NCBI RefSeq assembly: GCF_042731755.1
Contig: NZ_JBHWLR010000005.1
Coordinates: forward strand, 62,001 to 126,000
DNA from: Promicromonospora sp042731755
Lineage (GTDB): Bacteria > Actinomycetota > Actinomycetes > Actinomycetales > Cellulomonadaceae
Direction of reading: 5' to 3'
Length of the DNA: 64,000 nt
Under the pieces are notes generated by a model, which worked only from the letters and a program-made list of their open reading frames with translations, had not been told where the DNA came from and did not search any database. A program made the position numbers and the translations under genes. Of this stretch, positions 51,646 through 60,228 are shown piece by piece; the first letter of the stretch is position 1; every line of letters begins with the position of its first letter.

Positions 51646-51699
51646 CCCGGACCTGTCTGACCCGGGCCCGTCTAGCCCGGGCCTGTCTGACACGGGCTG
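51641..51699 (+). repeat. 15-bp tandem repeat with four in-frame stop codons
   Basis: Four copies of TCTGACCCGGGCCTG-like sequence; the first TGA is the stop of the debranching gene and each later copy has TGA or TAG in the same frame. Confidence 0.85.
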
Positions 51700-51703
51700 C
51701 CCG

Positions 51704-51737
51704 AAGGTCCGCCGCGGAGGTCCCGCGGCGGACCTTT
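51704..51737 (+). terminator. Rho-independent terminator of the first sugar operon
   Basis: 13-bp perfect arms AAGGTCCGCCGCG with a 7-nt loop, then TTT. Confidence 0.8.
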
Positions 51738-51784
51738 CCCGTGCTCAGTCCCGTGCTCCGAGACGCCAAAGGTAATCTTTCGTC

Positions 51785-52804
51785 ATGAACCGGGTGACCC
51801 TGCAGGACGTGGCGGACCACGCCGGGGTCTCGATGAAGACCGTGTCCAACGTGGTGCGCGGCTACCAGCACGTGAGCCCGCGGATGCGCGAGCGGGTGCA
51901 GGCCGCGATCGACGAGCTCGGCTACCGGCCCAACCGCACCGGCCGTAGCCTCGCGACGGGCCGGTCGAGCATGCTCGGGCTCGCCTTCCCGGACCTGCGG
52001 CGGCCGTACTTCGCGGAGCTCGCGCACGTCTTCGCCCGGGTCGCCGAGGCGCGCGGCTACCGGCTGCTGCTCGCGGAGACGGGCGCCACGGCGGACGGCG
52101 AGCGCTCCGTGCTGCGCGACCCCGAGGCCGGGATCATGGACGGGATGGTGCTCCAGCCGCAGGTCCTGGCCGCCCGGGACCTGGACGACCAGCGGCACGG
52201 CCTGCCCATCGTCTTCCTCGGCGAGGACCCGCAGCCCGACGGCGCGGACCAGGTGGCGATCGACAACGTCGCCGCGGCCCGCGACGCCGTCGGGCACCTG
52301 GTGCGGTCCGGACGACGCCGCATCGGGTTCCTAGGCCACGAGACCGACCGGATCTCGTGGACCTCCACGCTGCGGATCGAGGGCTACCGCGCCGCGCTCG
52401 CCGAGGCGGGCCTGCCCGCCGACCCGTCGCTGCTCGTCGCGCGGCGGCAGGACGGCGACGCCCGCGACGCCGAGGAGGCGCTCAGCGCCGCGCTGGACGC
52501 CGGCCTGAAGCTGGACGGCCTCCTGTGCCGCGACGACCTCGCGGCGATCGGCGCCCTGCGCGCCCTGCGCCGGCACGGCCTGGACGTCCCGGGCGACGTC
52601 GCCGTGATCGGCTGGGACGCCATCGAGCTCGGCGCGAGCACCGCACCCAGCCTCACGTCCGTCGCGCCGGACACCCGGGCGCTCGCGGAGCGGGCCCTCG
52701 ACCTGCTGCTGGAACGCCTGGAGGGCTACGCGGGCCCGGGCCGCCACGTCACGGTGGGCCACACGATCGAGTACCGCGAGAGCGCCCCGAAGCTCCCTCG
52801 GTAG
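51785..52804 (+). CDS. LacI family transcriptional regulator
   Basis: A 339-aa LacI-type repressor: LQDVADHAGVSMKTVSNVVR (helix-turn-helix), YRPNRTGRSLATGR (hinge) and a full sugar-binding domain ending with VAVIGWDAIELG. ATG follows TAATCT by 6 nt (leaderless). It lies between the two sugar operons; because the first has its own divergent LacI gene, this one may control the second through the 16-bp palindrome at 59374. That pairing is inferred. Confidence 0.92.
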   Translation: MNRVTLQDVADHAGVSMKTVSNVVRGYQHVSPRMRERVQAAIDELGYRPNRTGRSLATGRSSMLGLAFPDLRRPYFAELAHVFARVAEARGYRLLLAETGATADGERSVLRDPEAGIMDGMVLQPQVLAARDLDDQRHGLPIVFLGEDPQPDGADQVAIDNVAAARDAVGHLVRSGRRRIGFLGHETDRISWTSTLRIEGYRAALAEAGLPADPSLLVARRQDGDARDAEEALSAALDAGLKLDGLLCRDDLAAIGALRALRRHGLDVPGDVAVIGWDAIELGASTAPSLTSVAPDTRALAERALDLLLERLEGYAGPGRHVTVGHTIEYRESAPKLPR

Positions 52805-52875
52805 ACACGGGCCCCTGGCCCGGCGACCCACCCAGTCAGGCGGTCCGCGCCCAGGTCGGCAGTTCCCTGACCAGG

Positions 52876-52936
52876 TCGGCAGTTTGCATCGAGGTCGGCA
52901 CAGGGCTGTGCCGACCTCGACGCAAACTGCCGACAC
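52876..52936. repeat. Long inverted repeat with GGTCGGCAGTTT motif
   Basis: Arms of about 29 bp with one mismatch meet at a GG centre; the inner arms are CGAGGTCGGCACAG and CTGTGCCGACCTCG. AGGTCGGCAGTT-type sequence also occurs singly just outside on both sides. Confidence 0.7.
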
Positions 52937-53001
52937 GGATACAAACTGCCGACCTCGCGCACCACTGCGCTGGAGGGGTGCGTGTTGCGGCACAGCCGTC
53001 T

Positions 53002-53052
53002 ACCCAGTCATTGGGCCCGAAACAGCCCTGGTTTCGGGCCCAATGACTGGGT
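53002..53052. repeat. 21-bp perfect inverted repeat
   Basis: Arms 53002-53022 and 53032-53052 are perfectly complementary, with a 9-nt loop; the arm begins ACCCAGTCATTGGGCCCGAA. It may act as a terminator for LacI or as a mobile repeat. Confidence 0.75.
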
Positions 53053-53193
53053 TGATGCTGCGGCGTCCGGCGCTGGCGTCCGGCGGCGCAGCTGGCGTCG
53101 GCGGCTCGCATCGGCGGCTGGTGTCGATCTCGACAGACAGTCGACGCGGGTCTCGGCGGGTGCCGGTTCGGTCTTACTGCGTTCACCGCAGCT

Positions 53194-53500
53194 GTTCGGA
53201 GTTCGCCGTGCCTGGACAGTCCGGCTTAGCCAGAACATCCAGAGCGGAGCCGTTCGGAGTTCGCCGTGGCTGGACAGTCCGGCTCAGCCAGAACACCCGG
53301 AGCGCAGCCGCTCGGGGTTCGCCGTGGCTGGACAGTCCGGCTCAGCCAGAACATCCAGAGCGCAGCCGTTCGGAGTTCGCCGTGGCTGGACAGTCCGGCT
53401 CAGCCGGAACACCCAGGGCGCAGCCGCTCGAAGTTCACCATGGCTGGATAGTTCGGCTCAGCCAGAGCATCCAGGGCGCAGCCGGACGAAGTTCAGCCCA
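53194..53500. repeat. 58-bp minisatellite, about five copies
   Basis: The start of the unit recurs at 53194, 53252, 53310, 53368 and 53426, with a decayed sixth near 53484. Each unit holds GTTCGCCGTGGCTGGACAGT and a GGCTG/CAGCC hairpin. The 58-bp period is not a multiple of three, so it is noncoding. There are no spacers, so it is not a CRISPR array. Confidence 0.85.
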
Positions 53501-53610
53501 GCCGACACCCCTCGTCTGTGCTCACGTTGCCTCCAGTCGGTCCGACAAATCACCCAGGCCAGTCAGCCCCACCAGTGAACCCGCACCCGCCGGCCTGCAC
53601 CGGTCCGTCC

Positions 53611-53685
53611 GAGTGAGGCAGTCCCGCCCAGGACCATCCGCTCGGAAGACCCGCGCCGGGACGCCCGCGCGGGACTGTCTCGCTC
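53611..53685 (-). terminator. Inverted repeat at the GH31 gene end
   Basis: 17-bp arms (53611-53627 and 53669-53685) with two mismatches; the right arm reaches the GH31 stop codon. Probable terminator of the second sugar operon. Confidence 0.5.
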
Positions 53686-56119
53686 AGGCTCGTGTCGGGT
53701 CGACCGCCGCGAGCTGCTCCACCAGCGCCGCCCGCACCGAGTCCGGCAGGTCGACAGCAGAGACCTCCGCGAGCTTCTCAGCCACCGTGTTCGTGCTGCT
53801 CACGACGTCCCAGGCCTCCAGCTTCTCCGGGTTGCCCGACTGCGCGCTCTCCAGGATGACGCGGGCCGCCTCGGTCCGGTCCGAGCCGATGCGCAGCGGG
53901 CCTCCCTCGACGCGGACGACGATCTCCGCCGTCGGCGGCGCGGAGACCTTGACGCTCCACCGGCCGTCGACGCCGTCCACCGGGACCGCAGCGCCGTTCA
54001 CCGTCACCGGGCCCGCGGGGATGCCGGCCAGGAACGTCACCGTCCACTCCCGGTGCGCCGGCACCGCCGTCGCGTCACCGCGCACCGGCTCGATGCGGAA
54101 CTCGCCGCGCTCGCGGTCCCAGCGCAGCGCGGTCGTCGCGGCGGGTCCGGCATCGCTGCTCGGCGCACCGCCGATCGAGCCGACGCCGTACACCGGACCG
54201 CCCACGCCGTCCTCGGCATCCTCCACCAGCATGAACTCCCCCGACGCGCCCGGCGCCACGAGCACCTCCAGCGCCTCGGGGTTGCGGGTCGCGTCGAGAT
54301 CAGACCCGGCGTCGAGCGGCAGGATGCCGCCCTCCCGCAGCAGCGCCGGGACGGACCCAAGGGGTCGGTGCATCTCGACGGTGCGTCCGCCCTGGTAGAC
54401 GGCGTCGGTGAAGATGTCGGTCCAGAGCCCCTCGGGCAGCCACACCCGGACGCTCCCCCGCAGCGACGCGGCGTCGCGGGGCGCGGTGATCGGCGCGACC
54501 ACGAGCTCGCTGCCGAAGGCGTACTCGTTGGGCACGCGGTACGCCTCCCCGTGCCGCGGCTCCAGGTGGTACATCGGCCGGACCAGCGGCACGCCGGCGG
54601 CGGCGCGGTGGTTCATGGTGTGCAGGTAGGGCACCATGCGGTGCCGGAACCGCAGGGCGTCGTCCATCGCGGCCCGGTGCTCCGGCGGGAAGACCCACGG
54701 CTCCTTGCGGATGAACGGGTTGTTCGCGGAGTGCAGCCGCATGATCGGCGAGAAGACGCCGAACTGGACCCAGCGGGTCGCGAGCTCGTCGTCACGCACT
54801 CCGCGGGTGTGCCCGCCGATGTCGTGGCTCCACCAGCCGTAGCCGATGTTGGCCGCCGTCGCCGTGAACTCCGGCTGGAACGCCAGCGACTCCCACGAGA
54901 CCACGGCGTCGCCGGAGAAACCGACCGCGTACCGGTGGCTGCCGGGCCCGGCGTACCGGGAGAACGTCATGCCTGGCTTGCCGTCGCGGGCGGCGTCGAG
55001 GTGGTGGAAGTGGTTCAGCACCCACAGCGGGTCCACGCCCGCCATCCCGGAGGTGCGGCCCTGCTGCCAGTCGATCCACCAGAAGTCGACGCCCTGCTCC
55101 TCCAGCGGGTGGTGCAGCTCCCGGAAGTACGCCTGGAGGAACGCCGGATCGGTCGGGTCGAACGGGATGGGCTGCTCGGTGTCGGGGTCCACGCCCAGGG
55201 CGCGGGCCATCGCGGGGTAGGCGTCCTCGAAGGCGCGGACGCCGTCGGCCGGGTGCAGGTTGAGCGTGGTGCGCAGCCCGCGCTTGTGCAGGGCGCCGAG
55301 GAAGCTCGCGGGGTCGGGGAACAGCGTGGGCTCCCACGAGTAGCCGGTCCAGCTGCTGCCGAACCGCTCCGGCACGGAGCCCACGCGGTGCCAGTCCATG
55401 TCGATCACGGCGACGGAGAAGGGGATCCGCTCGGCCGCGAACCGGTCCATGAGCGCCAGGTACGACTCGTCGCTGTACGGGTGGTACCGGCTCCACCAGT
55501 TGCCGAGCGCCCAGCGCGGCAGCCGCATCGGGTGGCCGGAGACCCGGTACAGGTCGCGGACGGCGTCGCCGTACTCGCGGCCGAACGCGAAGACGTACAG
55601 GTCCTGCCGGCCGGGCACGCGGGAGCCCACCCAGCCGTCGTCCTCGAACAGGAACGACGCCGAGTCGTCGACCACACCGATGCCGTCGCGCGACACGACG
55701 CCGGGCTCCAGCTCGGCCCGGCCGTCGACGTCGTCCAGCGTGCGCGCCGTGCCGCCCAGGTCCCACGTGGGCTCGCCGTACCGCCAGCGCCCCGAGTCGC
55801 GCCCGAGGATCTCGACCACGAGACCGCTCGCCGAGAACTCCCCGCCGTCGTACCGCAGCCGGGCGCGCGCCGTCGTGAGCACGACGCCCTCGCCGACCCG
55901 CTCCACGGCGAAGTCGGCGGGCGGCAGGTCGCGCCGGATCGCGAACGTGGAGGCGCGGTCCTCGAACCCGCCGTCCGCCGAGCGCTCGATCCGGAAGACG
56001 CCGTCGCTCAGCACGGTGATGCGCCAGCCGGCGCCCTGCACCTGCTGCTCGCTGCGCGCGCGGGGCGCGGCCTCCGGCAGGGGCCGGACGACGGACAGGC
56101 TGTCGACGATCTCTGACAT
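53684..56119 (-). CDS. Glycoside hydrolase family 31 alpha-glucosidase
   Basis: An 811-aa GH31 protein. The catalytic nucleophile is the Asp in VDFWWIDWQQG; the acid/base Asp is in GFSGDAVVSWESL; IGYGWWSHDIGGHTRG and SPIMRLHSANN form the substrate pocket. The N-terminal beta domain and C-terminal domains are complete. There is no signal peptide, so it would act in the cytoplasm on sugars brought in by the ABC importer upstream. It is the last gene of that operon, 58 bp after the permease. Confidence 0.92.
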   Translation of the reverse strand: MSEIVDSLSVVRPLPEAAPRARSEQQVQGAGWRITVLSDGVFRIERSADGGFEDRASTFAIRRDLPPADFAVERVGEGVVLTTARARLRYDGGEFSASGLVVEILGRDSGRWRYGEPTWDLGGTARTLDDVDGRAELEPGVVSRDGIGVVDDSASFLFEDDGWVGSRVPGRQDLYVFAFGREYGDAVRDLYRVSGHPMRLPRWALGNWWSRYHPYSDESYLALMDRFAAERIPFSVAVIDMDWHRVGSVPERFGSSWTGYSWEPTLFPDPASFLGALHKRGLRTTLNLHPADGVRAFEDAYPAMARALGVDPDTEQPIPFDPTDPAFLQAYFRELHHPLEEQGVDFWWIDWQQGRTSGMAGVDPLWVLNHFHHLDAARDGKPGMTFSRYAGPGSHRYAVGFSGDAVVSWESLAFQPEFTATAANIGYGWWSHDIGGHTRGVRDDELATRWVQFGVFSPIMRLHSANNPFIRKEPWVFPPEHRAAMDDALRFRHRMVPYLHTMNHRAAAGVPLVRPMYHLEPRHGEAYRVPNEYAFGSELVVAPITAPRDAASLRGSVRVWLPEGLWTDIFTDAVYQGGRTVEMHRPLGSVPALLREGGILPLDAGSDLDATRNPEALEVLVAPGASGEFMLVEDAEDGVGGPVYGVGSIGGAPSSDAGPAATTALRWDRERGEFRIEPVRGDATAVPAHREWTVTFLAGIPAGPVTVNGAAVPVDGVDGRWSVKVSAPPTAEIVVRVEGGPLRIGSDRTEAARVILESAQSGNPEKLEAWDVVSSTNTVAEKLAEVSAVDLPDSVRAALVEQLAAVDPTRA

Positions 56120-56177
56120 GGAACTCCTCGGTGCTTGCGGTACGTGCTTCGATTCGCGACGGCTCAGCCGGTCAGGC

Positions 56178-57092
56178 TCAGCTCTTGACGGCGCCCTGCG
56201 TCACGCCGCTGATCACCCAGCGCTGCGCGAACAGGTAGGCGACGATCGTCGGCGCCATCGCCATGAGGTACGACGCGAAGGCGACGTTGTAGTTGGTGCC
56301 GAACTGGCTCTGGAAGATGTTCTGCACCACGGGCAGGGTCTGCAACGTGGGGTCGGACATGATGAGCGACGGCATCATGAAGTCGTTCCACGACGCCAGG
56401 AACGCGAAGATTCCGACCGTAGCGTTCATGGGCCCGAGCAGCGGCAGGATTATGCGCCAGAAGATCTGCCACGTGCTCGCGCCGTCGATCCGGGCGCTCT
56501 CCTCCAGCTCGATCGGGATGGAGCGCAGGTAGGCGGTGTAGAGCAGCACGCTGAACGAGAGCTGGAACATCGCGTGCAGGATGCCCACGCCCAGCGGGTT
56601 GTCCAGGCCGGTCAGCGCCGTGAGCTGGATCTGCGGCAGCGCGACGACGGGGAACGGCAGGAACAGCGCCGCGAGCAGGTAGACCATCGACCAGCGGAAG
56701 AACCGGTGCGACCAGTTCCGCGCGATCGCGTAGGCCGCCAGCGAGCTGAGGAACAGCGTGAGCAGCACCGCGATCGCCGCAACGGCCAGCGAGATGCCGA
56801 ACGAGACCGGGAACCGCGTGAGCGACCAGGCCTCGGCGAAGCTCGCCGGGTTGAACGGGGCCGGCAGCGAGAACGCGTTGCCGTCGGCGGACTGCGCGCT
56901 CGTCTTGAACGCCATCGACAGCGTCACGTACAGCGGCACGAAGACCGTGAGCGTCGCCAGGCCGAGCACGATCGTCAGCGGCCAGTTGGTGCGGTGCACA
57001 CGTCCGACGTGCGCCGGGCGCAAGGATCGGGCGGACGGGCGCGGGCCGGACGGGCCCGGGCCTGCGGTGCGAGAAGCTTCGACGGTGGTCAC
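56178..57092 (-). CDS. Sugar ABC transporter permease (MalG type)
   Basis: A 304-aa permease with six helices; EAA loop IELEESARIDGASTWQIFWR and the C-terminal LMAMAPTIVAYLFAQRWVI are typical of MalG. GTG 57092 overlaps the stop of the upstream permease (GTGA), which settles the start; the long open frame to 57473 is a shadow. Confidence 0.92.
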   Translation of the reverse strand: MTTVEASRTAGPGPSGPRPSARSLRPAHVGRVHRTNWPLTIVLGLATLTVFVPLYVTLSMAFKTSAQSADGNAFSLPAPFNPASFAEAWSLTRFPVSFGISLAVAAIAVLLTLFLSSLAAYAIARNWSHRFFRWSMVYLLAALFLPFPVVALPQIQLTALTGLDNPLGVGILHAMFQLSFSVLLYTAYLRSIPIELEESARIDGASTWQIFWRIILPLLGPMNATVGIFAFLASWNDFMMPSLIMSDPTLQTLPVVQNIFQSQFGTNYNVAFASYLMAMAPTIVAYLFAQRWVISGVTQGAVKS

Positions 57093-58036
57093 AGCTGAAC
57101 CGCCCTTCCACGGGTGGCGACGATCTGGGCGACGGAGATGAGCGCGGTGACGACCAGGAACACCGTGGCGTTGGCCATCTGGTAGGCGTAGTCGCCCCCG
57201 GTGAAGCCGCCGAAGATCGTCATGGCGACGCTGCTCGTGGCTGTCCCGGGCCCGCCGCCGGTCAGGCCGACGATGACGTCGTACACGCCGAGGTAGCCCT
57301 TCACGCCGAGGATCGTGTTGATCAGGATGAAGCCCGCGATGAGGGGCACGGTGATGGACCGGAACTGCCGCCAGGGCGTGGCGCCGTCCAGGGCGCTCGC
57401 CTCGTACAGGTCGCTCGGGATGGACGTCAGCCCGGCCGTGTAGACCAGCAGGGCGCCCGGGATCGTCTGCCACGCGGACACGATCACGATGGACAGCCAG
57501 GCCAGGTCGGGGTTGCCGAGGATGCTCTCCTCCAGCGGCCCGAAGCCGACCGCTGTCGCGATCGCGGGCAGCGAGTTGGAGAACAGGAAGTTGAACACGT
57601 ACGCCACGACGATCCCGGAGACCACCATCGGGATGACGAACACCGTGCGCAGCGTGGTCGCGAACCGGATGCGCCGGGTCAGCGCGACGGCCAGCGCGAG
57701 CGCGATGCTCTGCGCGACGACCACGGTGACCAGCGCGAACCCGAGCGTGAACCCGTACGACTCGAGGATCCGCGGGTCGCTGAACAGCGCGGCGTAGTTG
57801 CGCAGGCCCAGGAAGGACCAGTCACCGAAGCCCACGTAGTCGGTGAGGCTGTAGAAGATGCCGATCAGCGCGGGGACGATCACGAACGCCGTGAAGATCA
57901 GCAGCGTCGGGACCAGGAACACGTAGTACAGCGGCTCCACGCGCCGTCCGCTCTTGCGACGGGTCGTGGACTGGGCCATCGGACGGCCCGTGCCCCGGGC
58001 CGCCGTCTCACCCTGGTACATCGTTGTGTCAGTCAT
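57089..58036 (-). CDS. Sugar ABC transporter permease (MalF type)
   Basis: A 315-aa permease. YYVFLVPTLLIFTAFVIVPA, RTVFVIPMVVSGIVVAYVF and the EAA loop SDLYEASALDGATPWRQFRS are MalF-type features. It overlaps both neighbours by 4 bp. As with the first importer, no ATPase gene accompanies it. Confidence 0.92.
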   Translation of the reverse strand: MTDTTMYQGETAARGTGRPMAQSTTRRKSGRRVEPLYYVFLVPTLLIFTAFVIVPALIGIFYSLTDYVGFGDWSFLGLRNYAALFSDPRILESYGFTLGFALVTVVVAQSIALALAVALTRRIRFATTLRTVFVIPMVVSGIVVAYVFNFLFSNSLPAIATAVGFGPLEESILGNPDLAWLSIVIVSAWQTIPGALLVYTAGLTSIPSDLYEASALDGATPWRQFRSITVPLIAGFILINTILGVKGYLGVYDVIVGLTGGGPGTATSSVAMTIFGGFTGGDYAYQMANATVFLVVTALISVAQIVATRGRAVQL

Positions 58037-59325
58037 ACCGTGGCCTCCCGTCCGGCGAGCCGGCGCCAGTCGGCGTCGAGCTGGCGGAGCATGCCCTCGA
58101 AGTTGCCGGAGCGGATCGCGGACTGCAGGTAGTTGCCGAGCGGGATCGACGTCGGCACGAACGTCCCGGCCCCCTGGTAGAAGGCGGCGCGGTCCACGTA
58201 GTCCTGGAGCCCGGCCAGGCGCTCGTCCTGCTGCGGCGGGGCGTCCTTGAGCGTCGAGTACGCGAGGTTGTCGCTGTTGTAGGCGTTGATGTTGTCGGGC
58301 CGCATGAGGAACTCGACCAGCTCGCGGGCCTCGTCCTGGTGGGCCGACGCCGTCGGGATCCACAGGCCCAGGTCGATGTTGACCCGCGCCTGCCGGTCCT
58401 CGGGGTTCTCGGAGACGGGCAGCGCGAAGGTGCCGATCTCCAGGTCCGGGTCGACCAGCGCGATCTGGCTGAGCGCCCACGGACCCTGGAGGTACATGGC
58501 GGCCTCGCCCTTGCCGAAGGCGAGGTTGCCGTCGGCGTAGGCCCGCACCGCGTGGTCCTTGTTGAAATACGACGAGATGGTCTTGGCGCGCTCCATCGGC
58601 ACGGCGAAGTCCTTCTCGAAGGAGACCTCCGAGTCCGGCCCGACGTCGGTGCCCAGCTCCTTGAGGCGGCGGAAGAACTCGCCCGGCGCCACGAGGCTGC
58701 CCACCGAGTAGTCGAACAGGCCCTGCCAGAGCGTCCAGGTGTCGCGGTCGGTCGCGTAGACCGGCGTGATCCCGGCGCGGGTCAGCTCGTCGCAGACGTC
58801 GACGAACTGCGACCACGTCTCCGGGACGGGCAGCTCGTGCTCCGCGAAGATCTTCTTGTTGTAGATGACGCCGGCCGCGGCGAGCGAGTACGGCAGCACG
58901 CTGGTGCGGCCGGGGTACGTGGCGTACTGGTCGGTGAGCTCGCCGATGTCGGTCCGCACCGCCTGCGCCGACGGCAGGTCGGAGAGGTCCCCGAGCACGC
59001 CGCGCTTGATGTAGCGGGCGAGCTCCAGGTTGTCGTTGAAGCAGCCGACGTCGGCGGGCTCGTTGCGCACGAACTGCGGGGCGATGGCGACGGTGCTGTC
59101 GTGCACCACGGTGAGGCCCGGCCGCTCCTTCTCGAACCGCCGCAGCAGCTCGTCGAAGTAGGCGATGACCTCCTGCTTCTGCTCGTAGAAGCGCAGGGTG
59201 GTGCCCCCGCCGGACCCCGCCGAGGCCGACGCGCACCCTGCCACGCCGAGCGCGACCAGTGCGGCCGAGCCGGTGAGAAAGGACCGTCGGCTCAGCGATG
59301 AGGGACGACCTGAACCTGGACTCAC
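58033..59325 (-). CDS. Sugar ABC transporter substrate-binding lipoprotein with Tat-type signal
   Basis: A 430-aa family 1 solute-binding protein. The signal sequence SLSRRSFLTGSAALVALGVA has twin arginines and ends in the lipobox VAGC, so it is probably Tat-exported and lipidated. The mature protein has GVIYNKKIFAEHELPVPETW and EAAMYLQGPWALSQ, typical of oligosaccharide binders. GTG 59325 is preceded by GGGAGA. The palindrome 59374-59389 just upstream is the likely repressor site. Confidence 0.9.
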   Translation of the reverse strand: MSPGSGRPSSLSRRSFLTGSAALVALGVAGCASASAGSGGGTTLRFYEQKQEVIAYFDELLRRFEKERPGLTVVHDSTVAIAPQFVRNEPADVGCFNDNLELARYIKRGVLGDLSDLPSAQAVRTDIGELTDQYATYPGRTSVLPYSLAAAGVIYNKKIFAEHELPVPETWSQFVDVCDELTRAGITPVYATDRDTWTLWQGLFDYSVGSLVAPGEFFRRLKELGTDVGPDSEVSFEKDFAVPMERAKTISSYFNKDHAVRAYADGNLAFGKGEAAMYLQGPWALSQIALVDPDLEIGTFALPVSENPEDRQARVNIDLGLWIPTASAHQDEARELVEFLMRPDNINAYNSDNLAYSTLKDAPPQQDERLAGLQDYVDRAAFYQGAGTFVPTSIPLGNYLQSAIRSGNFEGMLRQLDADWRRLAGREATV

Positions 59326-59373
59326 GCTGCATCTCCCATGCTCGAACTCCGTTGCTCGCGGCGACCGTCGGAA

Positions 59374-59389
59374 TTTACAGCGCTGTAAA
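59374..59389. promoter_or_regulatory. LacI-type operator of the second sugar ABC operon
   Basis: TTTACAGCGCTGTAAA is a perfect 16-bp palindrome centred on CG steps, about 50 bp before the binding-protein start and in the gap to the divergent TMEM175-like gene. Confidence 0.75.
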
Positions 59390-59486
59390 AGATCCGTCAA
59401 ACATCCGGCGGCTCGGCTTCCTTCTCGGTCCGGTTCGACGTGGCAGGATCACCGACGAAGGTCCAGGCCGGTCCAGGGAGGTCCCG

Positions 59487-60218
59487 ATGGAAGCTCGGAC
59501 GGCAACCGCACCAGCGCCCGTGCGCACCAGCGAGCGCCTCATCGCGTTCCTCGACGCCGCGATCGCCATCGCGCTGACCCTGCTGATCCTGCCGCTGATG
59601 GAGAGCGTGTCGGAGGCGGTGGACGAGCAGCAGACCCTGGGCGACTACGCGGCCGAGCACAGCTGGCAGCTGCTGGCCTTCGCGCTCAGCTTCGTGATCA
59701 TCGCGATGTTCTGGCGCATGCACCACGGGATCCAGTCGCCGGACACTCCCCTGACCCAGCCGCACCTGACGCTGCAGCTCGCGTGGCTGTTCACCATCAC
59801 GGTGATGCCCGTGGTCACGGCGCTGACGGGCGGTCTGGACACGGACCGGCCGCTGGTGGCGTCGTACATCGGCAACCTGGCCGTGAGTGCGTGGTTGCTG
59901 TTCGTGATCGCCCTCGTCGAGCGCCGCGACCGGACGGCGGCGGGGCTGCCCGTGGACGCCACGCTCCCGGCGACGCCGCTGGCCGTCGCGCTGCTGTTCA
60001 CGCTGACCCTGCTGCTGGCGCTGATCGTCCCGTCGTACTCGTGGCTGTTCCTCATGGCGCTGTCGGGTCTGGTCCGTGCCGTGCTGGTGCGGTTCGGCGT
60101 CGTGGGACGGGATCGGGCGGCCGACAGCGGTGCCCGCGACCCGGCCGACGGCGGGGTTGACGACACAGCCGAGCACTCGTCAGGAATCGAGAAGCGCCCC
60201 CCGCCGTCCGCTCCCTAA
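59487..60218 (+). CDS. TMEM175 family (DUF1211) membrane protein
   Basis: A 243-aa protein with six hydrophobic helices. The first helix RLIAFLDAAIAIALTLLILP corresponds to the pore-lining FSD-containing helix of TMEM175 potassium channels, but reads FLD. Bacterial relatives form tetrameric K+ channels; conduction here is inferred from the family. ATG 59487 is preceded by GGGAGG. Its stop codon TAA is part of the -10 box of the following gene. Confidence 0.8.
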   Translation: MEARTATAPAPVRTSERLIAFLDAAIAIALTLLILPLMESVSEAVDEQQTLGDYAAEHSWQLLAFALSFVIIAMFWRMHHGIQSPDTPLTQPHLTLQLAWLFTITVMPVVTALTGGLDTDRPLVASYIGNLAVSAWLLFVIALVERRDRTAAGLPVDATLPATPLAVALLFTLTLLLALIVPSYSWLFLMALSGLVRAVLVRFGVVGRDRAADSGARDPADGGVDDTAEHSSGIEKRPPPSAP

Positions 60219-60228
60219 CGTTGTGGGC

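Larger units (their letters stand above)
52805..53683. other. Gene-free 0.88-kb region of repeats
   Basis: No gene is supported between LacI and the convergent GH31 gene. The region holds a 29-bp near-perfect inverted repeat, a 21-bp perfect inverted repeat, a 58-bp minisatellite and the GH31 terminator. The plus-strand open frames across it are products of the repeats. Confidence 0.75.

Noticed and set aside
53194..53500. CRISPR-like array
   Set aside because: The repeat units are directly adjacent with no unique spacers, and no cas genes are in the window.
52884..54398. Plus-strand open frames of 504 and 198 codons across the repeat region
   Set aside because: Repetitive peptides come from the 58-bp repeats read in three frames in turn; the rest is the shadow of GH31. 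No start signal or family.
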